From Anaerococcus pacaensis 9403502 (GTDB lineage: Bacteria > Bacillota > Clostridia > Tissierellales > Peptoniphilaceae): a stretch of DNA of 64,000 nucleotides. The translations under genes and the position numbers were made by a program. The notes beneath the pieces were generated by a model. That model did not search any database and was not told where the DNA came from. It saw only the letters and a list, made by a program, of their open reading frames with translations. The stretch is from contig HG326667.1 in assembly GCA_000308255.3 (NCBI GenBank), positions 1-64,000 on the forward strand, read 5' to 3'. Positions 27,539 to 36,632 of the stretch are shown piece by piece (the stretch's first letter is position 1; each line of letters opens with the position of its first letter).

Positions 27539-28122
27539 GATAATACCTCCATATATTTTCTAATTTCGTCTTCTATTTTAAATAGCCTACTGTATTTTAT
27601 TATTCGTCTTAGATTTTTATTGGGTGATTTAAAATATCTTTTTATGGCATCTGTAAAAATTTGCTTATCTATTTTTTCTCTGTCGATTATGATGTCGCAA
27701 ATTGTTCTTTCGATATCATAAACTGGGATAAAATTGCCTTGGGGCGATTTTATTTCTGTCTTGCCAATCTCGTACAAGTCTTTTTTTACATAGTGAACTT
27801 GGAGGTCTTTATATCTATTTTTGATATGACTTGCATTATAGCCTTGGGGTACAGATATATGAAATACATTTGGAGTTCTGTCTGATATGTCGTGGAGGTA
27901 TAGGGCTGTTTGATGGGAAAATATAATTCGATTACTATTTGATGATATTAAAACAAAATCGTCTATTACTTTTCCTTTTAATTGATATAGTCCTGGTCTT
28001 AATCTTTCTAATTGTCCACTCTTTGTTAATTCTGATAAATTATGCCTAGTATATCCAAGTTCTTCTGCTTCTTTGTTGGTGATTATTAAATTTTCTTGTA
28101 TATATTCTTTAAGTGTATTCAT
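27535..28122 (-). CDS. abiEi: AbiEi-family antitoxin and transcriptional regulator
   Basis: The 195-residue protein begins with a winged HTH (TNKEAEELGYTRHNLSEL...LRPGLYQL, about 15-50) and continues with the AbiEi core (IIFSHQTALYLHDISDRTP, VYDIERTICDII). AbiEi neutralises AbiEii and represses the operon by binding inverted repeats. A perfect inverted repeat lies across the promoter just upstream. A GAGAGGAGGG site precedes the ATG. Confidence 0.9.
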   Translation of the reverse strand: MNTLKEYIQENLIITNKEAEELGYTRHNLSELTKSGQLERLRPGLYQLKGKVIDDFVLISSNSNRIIFSHQTALYLHDISDRTPNVFHISVPQGYNASHIKNRYKDLQVHYVKKDLYEIGKTEIKSPQGNFIPVYDIERTICDIIIDREKIDKQIFTDAIKRYFKSPNKNLRRIIKYSRLFKIEDEIRKYMEVLS

Positions 28123-28142
28123 AATCGCCCTCCTCTCGTTTA

Positions 28143-28178
28143 CGCTTTTATTATATGTTATAAAAGCGAATATGTAAA
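28143..28178 (-). promoter_or_regulatory. abiE promoter with overlapping operator
   Basis: On the minus strand a TTTACA box (28173-28178) and a TATAAT box (28150-28155) are exactly 17 nt apart. The perfect inverted repeat CGCTTTTAT / ATAAAAGCG (28143-28151 and 28160-28168) covers the -10 box and spacer, so a bound AbiEi dimer would block polymerase. Confidence 0.8.
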
Positions 28179-28202
28179 GTTGACTTATGAGTTTTCCTTT
28201 TT

Positions 28203-28233
28203 AAAAAAGGATGTAACGAATCCTTACACCCTT
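28203..28233 (-). terminator. terminator upstream of abiE
   Basis: Ten-bp arms (28207-28216 and 28224-28233, one G-T pair), a 7-nt loop and six plus-strand A form a good minus-strand terminator. It would stop read-through from the iteron side into abiE. Confidence 0.75.
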
Positions 28234-28292
28234 TCTAAAATTATTCTTTCTTAACTCAATCTTACTAATATTATTATAGTTACTCTCCAATT

Positions 28293-28380
28293 TTCGGAGT
28301 TCTTGAAATCTGTTATTCGGAGTTCTTGAATTCCGATTTTCAGAAGTCTGGACTTCTGCTTTTCGGAGATCAGATTTTTA
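28293..28380. repeat. iteron-like tandem array, 23-bp period
   Basis: Four units begin at 28293, 28316, 28339 and 28362, an exact 23-bp spacing, each starting TTCGGAG or TTCAGAA. Unit 3 contains the palindrome CAGAAGTC-tg-GACTTCTG; units 1 and 2 share TTCGGAGTTCTTGAA. Phased repeats of about two helical turns are typical replication-initiator binding sites. No replication gene remains beside it. Confidence 0.7.
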
Positions 28381-28422
28381 TTATTAGTAATATTTAATAT
28401 TTACATGTACCTACTTTTTTAG

Positions 28423-28451
28423 AAAAAAAGAGCAACCTTATAAGCTACTCT
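28423..28451 (-). terminator. rho-independent terminator
   Basis: Eight-bp arms (28429-28436 and 28444-28451, two G-T pairs) and seven plus-strand A form a minus-strand terminator downstream of the sigma-like relic. Confidence 0.7.
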
Positions 28452-28628
28452 TGTAGAAAGTATAAAATGGGTTTTATCTTATTATATTTTTCTTTGTGTC
28501 TCCTCATACTAGTCTCAAAACTACTCTCACATCCATGTAGTTTTTTTGAGTCTTTTTGACGTATCCTTCTTCATCTTTATCGAAGACAAAATGCTTATAA
28601 AACTGCTTAAAATGCAGGATTTCTAAAT

Positions 28629-28700
28629 TTACATCTTTTGTATCAACGCTATAGCTTCCACATGGCTTGAGTGGTCAGTATGGATAACATTGGTTATTTT
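28629..28700 (-). other. short frame resembling the HVE motif of rlmD-type genes
   Basis: A minus-strand frame reads KITNVIHTDHSSHVEAIALI and then a stop at 28629-28631; a stop also lies just before it. The HTDHSSHVE..AL pattern is like the TTHVETVALL site at 10905. It may be the other broken half of an insertion target. The remaining 28452-28840 DNA has only short frames I cannot name. Confidence 0.3.
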
Positions 28701-28840
28701 TCAAAAGCCTCGTATGTGGGAATATATCTATGATATAAATTCCTTCTCTCATTACATAATATACTATTAATAAGCAAAGAAAAATAGCCCTATATCACCT
28801 TTACTTTATAATGGAAAATCTGCCCTTATCTACAAGTCGA

Positions 28841-29256
28841 TTATCTTAAAAAATCTTCTAATAACAACTTCAGTTTTTTCAATATATTATTCTTACGCCA
28901 TTGTATAGCTTGATAACTCACTTTCTTTATTCTTGTAATACTCGAAAGAATTTCATCCTGAAAGTACAAACGCTCAATGATGCCCCTTTCTTCTGCATTG
29001 AGTCTTGAAATTGTATTTCTGACTGCTTCAATCATCATCTGTGTTTCAACAATCTTTTCTACATCAACACTTTCATCAACAATATTATCTACAAAATGTC
29101 CGTCATGATCCAATGATGAAAAAAGAGCAAGTGGTTTTTTCTTTCCACCTGCTCCAAATACTTTTCGTGTTCTCTTTCTCGCCAGTAGACTTTATAAATA
29201 TCTTCACTGACTTTGACCTTTTGTCCGTTGATATAAAGGTAATATTTTTTTGGCAT
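28841..29256 (-). pseudogene. sigma-70 region 4-like element gene, frameshifted
   Basis: An ATG at 29256 after GGAGG opens MPKKYYLYINGQKVKVSE, the N terminus of a family of sigma-factor-like proteins in Gram-positive conjugative elements. After KNHLLFF the frame is lost at a run of six T (29119-29124). The expected SSLDHDGHFVDNIVDES continues in the -1 frame to 28841 and contains the HTH (SSITRIKKVSYQAIQWRKN). Restoring one T would give a single protein of about 139 residues. Either the gene is inactivated, or slippage on the T run makes some full product. Confidence 0.78.
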
Positions 29257-29295
29257 ATATGCTTCCTCCATTTCTTTTTGTCTGCGTTTTAAAAC

Positions 29296-29336
29296 AAAAA
29301 AAGGAGGACTCCTGCACCTTGGCATAAGAAGTCCTC
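29296..29336 (-). terminator. terminator or attenuator before the sigma-like gene
   Basis: The arms GAGGACT / AGTCCTC (29304-29310 and 29330-29336) with seven plus-strand A give a minus-strand terminator ahead of the sigma-like gene. Its sequence (AGAGGACTT...TGC) resembles the hairpin at 13081-13112. Confidence 0.6.
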
Positions 29337-29380
29337 TAAAACGAAAGAAACTTGTTCTTCCTTTAATTATATTTAATTGT

Positions 29381-29482
29381 TTAGACGAGCATATGGAAAG
29401 ACAAACAGCTATAAAGCTTATAGGAAAAAGGACTATTTTTATTGTGGTTTATTCTTTCAAATAAATATATAGACTTTTCCAT
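29381..29482 (-). CDS. possible 33-residue small protein, unknown
   Basis: A GGAGGG site lies 6 nt before an ATG at 29482, followed by 33 codons (MEKSIYLFERINHNKN..., ending SCLSFHMLV). I recognise no family. It lies 85 nt past the MATE stop in the same direction. It may be a short peptide, or the start of a gene lost when the region was rearranged. Confidence 0.35.
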   Translation of the reverse strand: MEKSIYLFERINHNKNSPFSYKLYSCLSFHMLV

Positions 29483-29567
29483 TTCTATCCCTCCATTTTA
29501 TAGCTAACTATTTTCCATAAATTAAGTCCTTCTAATGTTTCAAATTCTAAACACCTAATAAGAAATT

Positions 29568-30920
29568 TTACGCTTGAACTTTTTCTTTCCCCATTTTATT
29601 CAGTTCCCCAATCATCATGAAAACGCCAACAACAATCATAATGAAATCAACAAGTGGCTGTGTAAACCAAACAGCTTTTACTCCAAATATCATTGGCAAT
29701 AAAATCATGGCAGGAACAAACAAAAACAGTTGTCTAAGCATTACGATTATCCCAGCTTTCTTTCCGTTTCCGATTGATTGGAAGAAAGTAACAGTCATAA
29801 CCATTACTCCATACAAAATAAATACGGAATAGAACAATCTAAAGTTTCCAACACCCTGTGCAATGATGTTTGCTTCTACACCGAATAAAGATAGTATTTG
29901 ACTTGAAAGCAATAAAGACGGAATCCAAAAGATTGCTGCAAGAACTAAACCGCCAATAGAAAAGACCTTCATAGCCTGTCTTACTCTGTCATACTGCTTT
30001 GCTCCAAAGTTTGTTCCAACAACAGGTTGTAAGCCTTGACTCATTCCCCAAAGAGGAATAAATGAAAAGGCATATACACGAAGTGATGCCGCCATCAAAA
30101 TTCCATTGGTATCTCCGCCATACTTAAATGCCATTTTATAGAGCATAGTCTGTTGAATCATAAACAAAAGCTGCATCATCATAGCGGATGAACCGACAGA
30201 AAACATTTCTTTTTTAATTTCCGCATCAGACTTTATCTTATGGATTTTAACAACTTTACTCTTTTTCAAGAAATAATGTAGTGTTGCCACTGCCTGAACA
30301 AATTGTGCTGTGATGGTTGCAAGGGCAGAACCTTCAATCGCATATTCACCCATAACTGTCATTAAAATCGGATCAAGAATGATATTCAGTAATGCTCCAA
30401 GTCCCATAATCGTCATAGCTTTTTTCATCAGTCCTTCGCCACGCATAACCATGTTTGCGGACTGTGTGAAGTTTACAAATAGAGAACCTATAAAAATTAC
30501 TCTAAGGTATCTAATACCATAGGCTTTGATTTCACCCGTTGCACCGACCATATCTAAAAAATGCGGAGCAAGAAGTATTCCTCCAACTGTAATAATTACA
30601 GAGAAGAAAATCACCCAATAGATTAGGTTACCCATAATTTTATCTACAGTTTTTTGATCCCCTTTACCGATTGCTCTTGAAAGTACAGATGCAGAACCTA
30701 CACCAAGTAAAGTTGAAACACCGCTGTTGAAAAAGGTAAGTGGCATTGCGACACCACAGGCAGTCATTGCTGTCTGTCCTATAATTTTCCCTGCAAATAT
30801 TCCGTCCATTAACGGATACAGACCGATAACAATCATTCCGATAACTGCCGGAATAGATAACTGAAAGAGTAAATCTATCGGTCTTTTTGTTAATAATTGT
30901 TCTTTCATATCTTGTTTCAT
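29568..30920 (-). CDS. MATE-family efflux transporter
   Basis: The 450-residue protein has about twelve membrane helices in two similar halves and MATE-typical stretches (IPAVIGMIVIGLYPLMDGIFAG at the N terminus split by helices, GVGSASVLSRAIGKGD near 72-87, MRGEG near 164). These transporters expel cationic drugs or metabolites using Na+ or H+. The gene starts 26 nt after module C's last gene, so it is likely the final member of that TetR-controlled operon, unlike modules A and B, which have no exporter. Substrate unknown. Confidence 0.92.
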   Translation of the reverse strand: MKQDMKEQLLTKRPIDLLFQLSIPAVIGMIVIGLYPLMDGIFAGKIIGQTAMTACGVAMPLTFFNSGVSTLLGVGSASVLSRAIGKGDQKTVDKIMGNLIYWVIFFSVIITVGGILLAPHFLDMVGATGEIKAYGIRYLRVIFIGSLFVNFTQSANMVMRGEGLMKKAMTIMGLGALLNIILDPILMTVMGEYAIEGSALATITAQFVQAVATLHYFLKKSKVVKIHKIKSDAEIKKEMFSVGSSAMMMQLLFMIQQTMLYKMAFKYGGDTNGILMAASLRVYAFSFIPLWGMSQGLQPVVGTNFGAKQYDRVRQAMKVFSIGGLVLAAIFWIPSLLLSSQILSLFGVEANIIAQGVGNFRLFYSVFILYGVMVMTVTFFQSIGNGKKAGIIVMLRQLFLFVPAMILLPMIFGVKAVWFTQPLVDFIMIVVGVFMMIGELNKMGKEKVQA

Positions 30921-30946
30921 TGCCTTCTCCTCTCTTAGACCAATTT

Positions 30947-32692
30947 TTATATAATTTTTAGTCCTTTATTTTTTTCTTGGAGCTCTACCATATTTTTATA
31001 AATCCCATTTAAAGCAATTAGCTCATTATGGGTTCCTTGTTCTGCAATATTCCCTTCCTTGATTACAATAATACTATCGGCATCTCTAATAGTATTTAAT
31101 CTATGGGCGATAACTAATAATGTTTTATTCTTTACCAATTCACTGATTGCTTCCTGTATATAGCTTTCATTGTCCACATCAACACTTGCTGTTGCCTCGT
31201 CAAGAATTACAATAGGAGCATCTTTTAATATGCAGCGAGCAATAGAAATTCTTTGTTTTTCACCACCGGATAGAGTTGCTCCTCCTTCTCCAATCATTGT
31301 GTCAAATCCATCAGGAAGTGCCATAATGAAGTCATAGCATCTTGCTTTTTTTGCGGCTTCTATAACTTCTTCTTTCGTCGCATTTTCTTTCCCCATGGCA
31401 ATATTATTAAAAATCGTATCTTGGAATAAATACACTCTTTGGAAAACCATACTAATTTCCGACATCAATTCAGATAGTGAAACATCCTTTATATTCACCC
31501 CTCTAATCAAAATTTCACCGGAGTCTACATCCCAAAATCTCGCTAAAAGGTTGGCTACTGTAGATTTTCCTCCACCAGATGGTCCAACTAAAGCTGTCAT
31601 TGTATTCTTTTTCATTTCAAAATTCATATCATGCAAAACCTCTTTTTCTCCATAAGAAAATTTCACATGATTAAAACTAATTTCCGGCTCACCAAACCTA
31701 ACCTTTAAGATATGTTTTTTACCTGTATCCTGTAGTTCTGTTTCGTTTAATAATTCTTCAATACGATCTAAAGCAGCATTCATAACTGTTAGCCTACTTG
31801 CTTCTCCATAAAGAGTTTTTAATGGACTAAATAAGTCAAATACAAATAGTATCAGTCCTAACACATAAGGAAGTTTCAACATTCCTTGTAAATGAAGATA
31901 CAAAGCAAGTGCCAAAATAAATGTAATTCCGATACCATAAATGATGTTCAATCCGCTTGTCCAAGGCGTCATCTTCTTTTCAAACTTTATAGAAGTGTCT
32001 CTTGATGAAGCAAAGCTGTCTGTAAGAGCCTTTGAATTGTCTCCTAAAAGGTTATAGCTTTTGATTACACTAATTCCTTCTGCAAATGACAAAACTGCAT
32101 CTGTTAGCTTCTCTCCTTGCTCTTGCCTGATAACAGCTTCAGATAAAGACATTTTATTCATTCTGCTTGCAAGTAATGTTGCTATTAGAGTTACACACAC
32201 AGACACAAGACCTATTCTATAATCCAAAACAAACATGAATATAGTAAGCACAACGGTTGAAAGCACATAACTCATCATATTAGCTATGGTACTCATGGAT
32301 ACTTCCTCAATGAATGCCATATCTGAACTTAAAACAGAATTGATTTTTCCTAAATTTCCTGATGTGAAATATCCCATAGGAAGTTTTCTAAGGTGATTTC
32401 CAAGCTCCATCCTTTTGTCTGCAAAAATCAGAAAGCCGGCTGCACTTTGCAATTTATCGCTTAAGAAATGAACCACCGCTTGTAATAAAACCACTAAAAC
32501 AAGTCCTATTCCTACATATAGAAAAGTTTTGGAGGTATTCGTTTTTTCATAAAATCCTATCAAAACGGTAAATGCAATAAATATAGGCATTTTACTTAAT
32601 ATGGATTCAACAAAGGCAAAAACAAATGCCCCTTTAATTCTATTTTTATACTTTCCTGACAAGTTTAAAATTCTTGATATTAGCTTAAACAT
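30947..32692 (-). CDS. ABC half-transporter, module C second subunit (exporter fold)
   Basis: The 581-residue protein has six membrane helices (about 20-310) and an ATPase domain with Walker A GPSGGGKST, Q-loop VFQRVYLF, signature LSGGEKQR and Walker B IVILDEA. The D-loop region reads ATASVDVDNE instead of the SIDPENE of modules A and B. Its start overlaps the partner gene by 8 nt. Length and motifs show common descent with 357-2102 and 13156-14901. Confidence 0.93.
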   Translation of the reverse strand: MFKLISRILNLSGKYKNRIKGAFVFAFVESILSKMPIFIAFTVLIGFYEKTNTSKTFLYVGIGLVLVVLLQAVVHFLSDKLQSAAGFLIFADKRMELGNHLRKLPMGYFTSGNLGKINSVLSSDMAFIEEVSMSTIANMMSYVLSTVVLTIFMFVLDYRIGLVSVCVTLIATLLASRMNKMSLSEAVIRQEQGEKLTDAVLSFAEGISVIKSYNLLGDNSKALTDSFASSRDTSIKFEKKMTPWTSGLNIIYGIGITFILALALYLHLQGMLKLPYVLGLILFVFDLFSPLKTLYGEASRLTVMNAALDRIEELLNETELQDTGKKHILKVRFGEPEISFNHVKFSYGEKEVLHDMNFEMKKNTMTALVGPSGGGKSTVANLLARFWDVDSGEILIRGVNIKDVSLSELMSEISMVFQRVYLFQDTIFNNIAMGKENATKEEVIEAAKKARCYDFIMALPDGFDTMIGEGGATLSGGEKQRISIARCILKDAPIVILDEATASVDVDNESYIQEAISELVKNKTLLVIAHRLNTIRDADSIIVIKEGNIAEQGTHNELIALNGIYKNMVELQEKNKGLKII

Positions 32693-34478
32693 TCATTTCA
32701 CCTGCCTTTCTATCAATTTTCCATTCCTTACTAAATATTGTCGCATTCCATAATTTACGATACTCTGCTGATGATTCTAACAAGTCCTTATGTTTTCCAT
32801 TTGCAACTAAACGACCATGATTCATTACCAATATTTGGTCTGCATCTACAATTGCCGGAAGTTTATGAGCAATTACAATCAATGTTTTACCTTTTACAAG
32901 TTCAGCAATCGCAGCTTCCATCTTTTCTTCATTTTCAGGATCTGCATAGGCTGTTGCCTCATCAAGTACAACAATCGGTGCATTTTTTAAGATAGCTCTT
33001 GCAAGGGATATTCTTTGTCTCTCTCCACCTGATAACATCTTTCCTGCCTCGCCAGCCAAAGAGTAAATACCATTTGGGAGCTTATCTAAAAATTCCATAC
33101 ACTGAGCTTTCTTTGCAGCTTCTATCACTTCTTCATCGGTAGCTGACAAATTTCCGATACGAATATTTTCTAAGAGTGAAGTATTAAATAAATATTGGTC
33201 TTGAGATACATAAGAAATCTCTTTATTCAGTGCCTTAAGACTCATATCCTGTAAATTTTGTCCTCCAATGCTAATGCTTCCCTCTAAAACATCATAGTAA
33301 TGAATTAAGAGTTTCGCTAAAGTGCTTTTACCTGAGCCTGATTCTCCAACAATGGCTGTCTTTTCTCCAACTTTTGCTGTAAAGCTCACATTATGAATCA
33401 CATTTTTAATGTATGTTTCAGGTTGTCCATTTTCTCCCATCTTGCTTAGTTGATAACCAAATGTAACATTGTCATAGGAAATAGTATGATCTATACCTTT
33501 AAACCTGTTTTCACCTTGTTTTAATGGTTCTATATTTAAAGCATCTTCCAATGCAGATATTTTATAATTAAGCTGTGGCATTGTTGGTAAAAATCCCAAA
33601 GCCTTTAAGAGTGGTAAGCCAATACTCAAAGATAGGCATAATACCAATATCAAATCAGAAAGACTAACATAGCCCATGTAAGCAAAGTAACCGCCAAGCG
33701 GCAATGTTAATATAATCGTGCATGGGAGCAAGGCACTATACAATGCCATCCATGGCCATGCAGTCTTATACCAAGCGAGTGCATAATCTCTATAATCTCC
33801 AACATCTTTAGAAAATCTTTGATAAGATTCCGTTTGCTTGTTAAACACTTTTACTACTTCCATACCATTCACATATTCAATAATGGTATTATTCATTTTT
33901 TCACTCGCCATATAATATGGTCCCATTTTTTTCATTCCCGCGGAATACATAATCATCATAGCGACAATGCTTAGTGGAATGGATGCCAAAGACATAAGTG
34001 CCAGTCTCCAGTCAACGAAAAACATTGCAATATATACCATTACAGGCACAATTAAATTGGCAATTCCTTCAGGCAATGAGTGTGCCAAAAGAACTTCCAA
34101 ACTACCAATATCATCTACAAACATCTTTTTAATAGCACCTGTTCCCTTTTCTTCAATAGCTCCTAAGGGAAGATTCTCCATCTTTTTTTGTAGAGATGTT
34201 CTAAGTCCAAATAATGTGTTATATGCTGCCTTATGAGACATATTAAGAGCCAAACCACCTAATAATGCTTGCAAAACCAAACATATCAAAATACCGGCAA
34301 GCAAAATAACTAACCTTTTGAATTCCAAATTTTGTCCTAAAATCAAAGGATTTATAATCTGATAAGCAAATAGAAATGGCACAACTCCCATAATGACACT
34401 TAATAGCATAATAAAACTCGCTAAATGTATTGTTTTCTTATGCGAACCAGCATACTCAAAAACCTTATTTAACATCAT
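32685..34478 (-). CDS. ABC half-transporter, module C first subunit (exporter fold)
   Basis: The 597-residue protein has a membrane domain (about 15-315) and an ATPase domain with Walker A GESGSGKST, Q-loop YVSQDQYLF, signature LSGGERQR and Walker B IVVLDEA. An insertion of about 15 residues before Walker A (around LSKMGENGQPETYIKN) is absent from the A and B homologues. Two consecutive ATG codons follow a GGAGG site. It overlaps the ECF ATPase gene by 14 nt. Confidence 0.92.
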   Translation of the reverse strand: MMLNKVFEYAGSHKKTIHLASFIMLLSVIMGVVPFLFAYQIINPLILGQNLEFKRLVILLAGILICLVLQALLGGLALNMSHKAAYNTLFGLRTSLQKKMENLPLGAIEEKGTGAIKKMFVDDIGSLEVLLAHSLPEGIANLIVPVMVYIAMFFVDWRLALMSLASIPLSIVAMMIMYSAGMKKMGPYYMASEKMNNTIIEYVNGMEVVKVFNKQTESYQRFSKDVGDYRDYALAWYKTAWPWMALYSALLPCTIILTLPLGGYFAYMGYVSLSDLILVLCLSLSIGLPLLKALGFLPTMPQLNYKISALEDALNIEPLKQGENRFKGIDHTISYDNVTFGYQLSKMGENGQPETYIKNVIHNVSFTAKVGEKTAIVGESGSGKSTLAKLLIHYYDVLEGSISIGGQNLQDMSLKALNKEISYVSQDQYLFNTSLLENIRIGNLSATDEEVIEAAKKAQCMEFLDKLPNGIYSLAGEAGKMLSGGERQRISLARAILKNAPIVVLDEATAYADPENEEKMEAAIAELVKGKTLIVIAHKLPAIVDADQILVMNHGRLVANGKHKDLLESSAEYRKLWNATIFSKEWKIDRKAGEMNV

Positions 34479-35934
34479 TCTCCTCCTTCAATAAATTTCC
34501 TTTTTTATCCATAAAATCCATGATTAACGCTTCATTTCCCTTTACAGATATTTTTTTATAATCCTTATCACCGAGCATTAAGACGGAATGACAGGTTTTA
34601 AATAACAGCTCTAAGTCATGAGTAATTATTATAATTGGAAGCTCCTTTGCTTTTTCTGTCATTAATTCGGACATGATTTTCATACTTTTATAATCAAGCC
34701 CTGATGTTGGTTCATCCAAAATTATTAGCTTACGACCTGATAAAAATGAAGTGATAATTGCCAATCGTTGTTTTTGTCCCCCTGATAATTTCTGTGGGTG
34801 ATTGGTTTTCTTATTCCACAAATCTGTATCTTTTAAGTAGTTACGGATTTCTTCTAAATCACTTTCTGAATTTTTATCTTTGCAAAATATCAGTTCATTT
34901 TCTACTGTGTCTAAAAAAATCTGAGCATCTACATCCTGTAATACACAGTATGAGTTTCTGAGCCTTTCCTTTTGTTTATGCCCATAGTTTACATCTAAAT
35001 ATTTTTCAGATAATCCGCATAATGCTTTTGCTAAAGTACTTTTCCCAATACCATTAGGACCAATAACTCCCATTATTTCGCTTTTCCCAAGCTCAAAAGT
35101 TAATTTTTTTATCAATGTTCTTTTCCCTTGATGGATACAAGCGTTATTTAATTTTATGTAGCTTTCAGCTACAATCGGTTCTATTTCTGATACCAATTCT
35201 CTTTCATTAAGCGTTCTTAATTCAAGTTCCTTACACTTATCATTACTAAGACTCCCATTCGGAAAAATACCACATATTGTACAATCTTTTATATAAATCA
35301 ACCTGCTAAAAATCTCTTTTAAATAATAGAGTCTATGTTCCGCTATAATTATTGTCTTCCCCATCGCTTTCAATCTGAGAAGTATTTCACTGAAGTGTTT
35401 TATACTATCGTAATCGAGGCTACTTGATGGCTCATCAAAAAAAATAATATCTGTATCATAGATAAGAGTTCCAGCTATAGCTACTTTTTGCCTTTCTCCT
35501 CCCGATAATTCAAAAATAGATTTTTTGCTAATATGACTTATTCCTAATAAGTCCATTGCTTCTTCAACCTTTTCTTTTAATGTATCCCTGTCTAAGCCCA
35601 AATTTTCACCCACTAAAGCAATTTCATCTTCAACCACATCACAAAAAAATTGATCTTTAGGATTTTGAAATACATTGCCAATATATTTAGCTAACTCTCC
35701 CTTTTTATATGCCGTTATATCTTTCCCTAAAATCTTGATTTCTCCGTCCAAATCACCATCATAAAAGGATGGAATAAGCCCGTTTAGTAATCTTAAAAGT
35801 GTCGTTTTTCCGCATCCGGAAAGACCCGTTAAGACTACAATTTCGCCTTTCTTTACGGACATTTTTAAATTTTTTAATATCAAATCTTCTCCATAATGAA
35901 AGGATTTGATTTCTGCCTCTAAAATATTTTCCAT
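34465..35934 (-). CDS. ECF transporter ATPase, two fused ATP-binding domains, module C
   Basis: The 489-residue soluble protein has two cassettes: GLSGCGKTT, LSGGERQK and FFDEPSSS, then GPNGIGKST, LSGGQKQR and ILDEPTSG. It energizes the importer formed with the EcfT and S proteins encoded upstream. It overlaps the EcfT gene by 16 nt and the next gene by 14 nt, tighter coupling than in the other modules. Confidence 0.93.
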   Translation of the reverse strand: MENILEAEIKSFHYGEDLILKNLKMSVKKGEIVVLTGLSGCGKTTLLRLLNGLIPSFYDGDLDGEIKILGKDITAYKKGELAKYIGNVFQNPKDQFFCDVVEDEIALVGENLGLDRDTLKEKVEEAMDLLGISHISKKSIFELSGGERQKVAIAGTLIYDTDIIFFDEPSSSLDYDSIKHFSEILLRLKAMGKTIIIAEHRLYYLKEIFSRLIYIKDCTICGIFPNGSLSNDKCKELELRTLNERELVSEIEPIVAESYIKLNNACIHQGKRTLIKKLTFELGKSEIMGVIGPNGIGKSTLAKALCGLSEKYLDVNYGHKQKERLRNSYCVLQDVDAQIFLDTVENELIFCKDKNSESDLEEIRNYLKDTDLWNKKTNHPQKLSGGQKQRLAIITSFLSGRKLIILDEPTSGLDYKSMKIMSELMTEKAKELPIIIITHDLELLFKTCHSVLMLGDKDYKKISVKGNEALIMDFMDKKGNLLKEENDVK

Positions 35935-36632
35935 AAACTCGCCCCCAACAAAATCATTCCTGCGATCATCATTGCTATATCAATAAATGTAAATCTCACC
36001 TCATGAAAACTTGTTTTTTGTCCATCATATTCAATACCTTTTGATATGATTGAACAAGTTAAGGTATCGCTTATATCTATGCACTTATACATAAGAGGAA
36101 CAAAATATAATTCAAATGTTTTAATTGGTTTGAAAATACTTGCTTTAAATCCTCTAATTTTCATGCCATTGTTTATTTCCTTCATCCTAATAGAGATTTC
36201 CGGAATAAAACGAAAGAATACTGTAATTCCTATCCCTATTCCACCATCAATTCCAATTTTTCTAAATGCAGCCATTAGATGCGAAGAACTATATGAGGAC
36301 AGAACTTTTCCCAAAATGAAAAGTGGAGCAAATTTCAACACTATAAGTAGCATTGTATATATGGAACCAACCAAAACATTTCCTAAGTGTGGTTTCAGCA
36401 AATAAATAAGCCCCCATACTATAAGCAATGAACATATCGTTCTAAATGCCTTTCTTATAGAAAATAAGAATAATAGTCCTAAGACAAAAATAAGGGAAAA
36501 TAAGTATTGGGATTGCTCTCCTACCGTTAAAATAACTGAAAATAGTAAAATCAACCCAACTATAGTAAGCGGGTTGATTTTATCTGATAGTTGGTATTCG
36601 TTTATATTATTTTTTTCACCTTTACAAAACAC
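35919..36632 (-). CDS. EcfT-type transmembrane subunit, module C
   Basis: I place the start at a GTG at 36632, after AAAGGAAG, which gives 237 residues, the same as module A; the frame open to 36704 would overlap the S-component gene by 80 nt. Five to six helices are visible. The coupling motifs are MKIRGFKAS (near 162) and IISKGIEYDG (near 205), where Lys replaces the usual Arg of the second motif. It overlaps the S-component gene by 11 nt. Confidence 0.87.
   Translation of the reverse strand: MFCKGEKNNINEYQLSDKINPLTIVGLILLFSVILTVGEQSQYLFSLIFVLGLLFLFSIRKAFRTICSLLIVWGLIYLLKPHLGNVLVGSIYTMLLIVLKFAPLFILGKVLSSYSSSHLMAAFRKIGIDGGIGIGITVFFRFIPEISIRMKEINNGMKIRGFKASIFKPIKTFELYFVPLMYKCIDISDTLTCSIISKGIEYDGQKTSFHEVRFTFIDIAMMIAGMILLGASLWKIF

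Noticed and set aside
28293..28380. Short repeat cluster as a CRISPR array
   Set aside because: Units are contiguous with no variable spacers and are imperfect; no cas genes are present. An iteron-like array explains it better.
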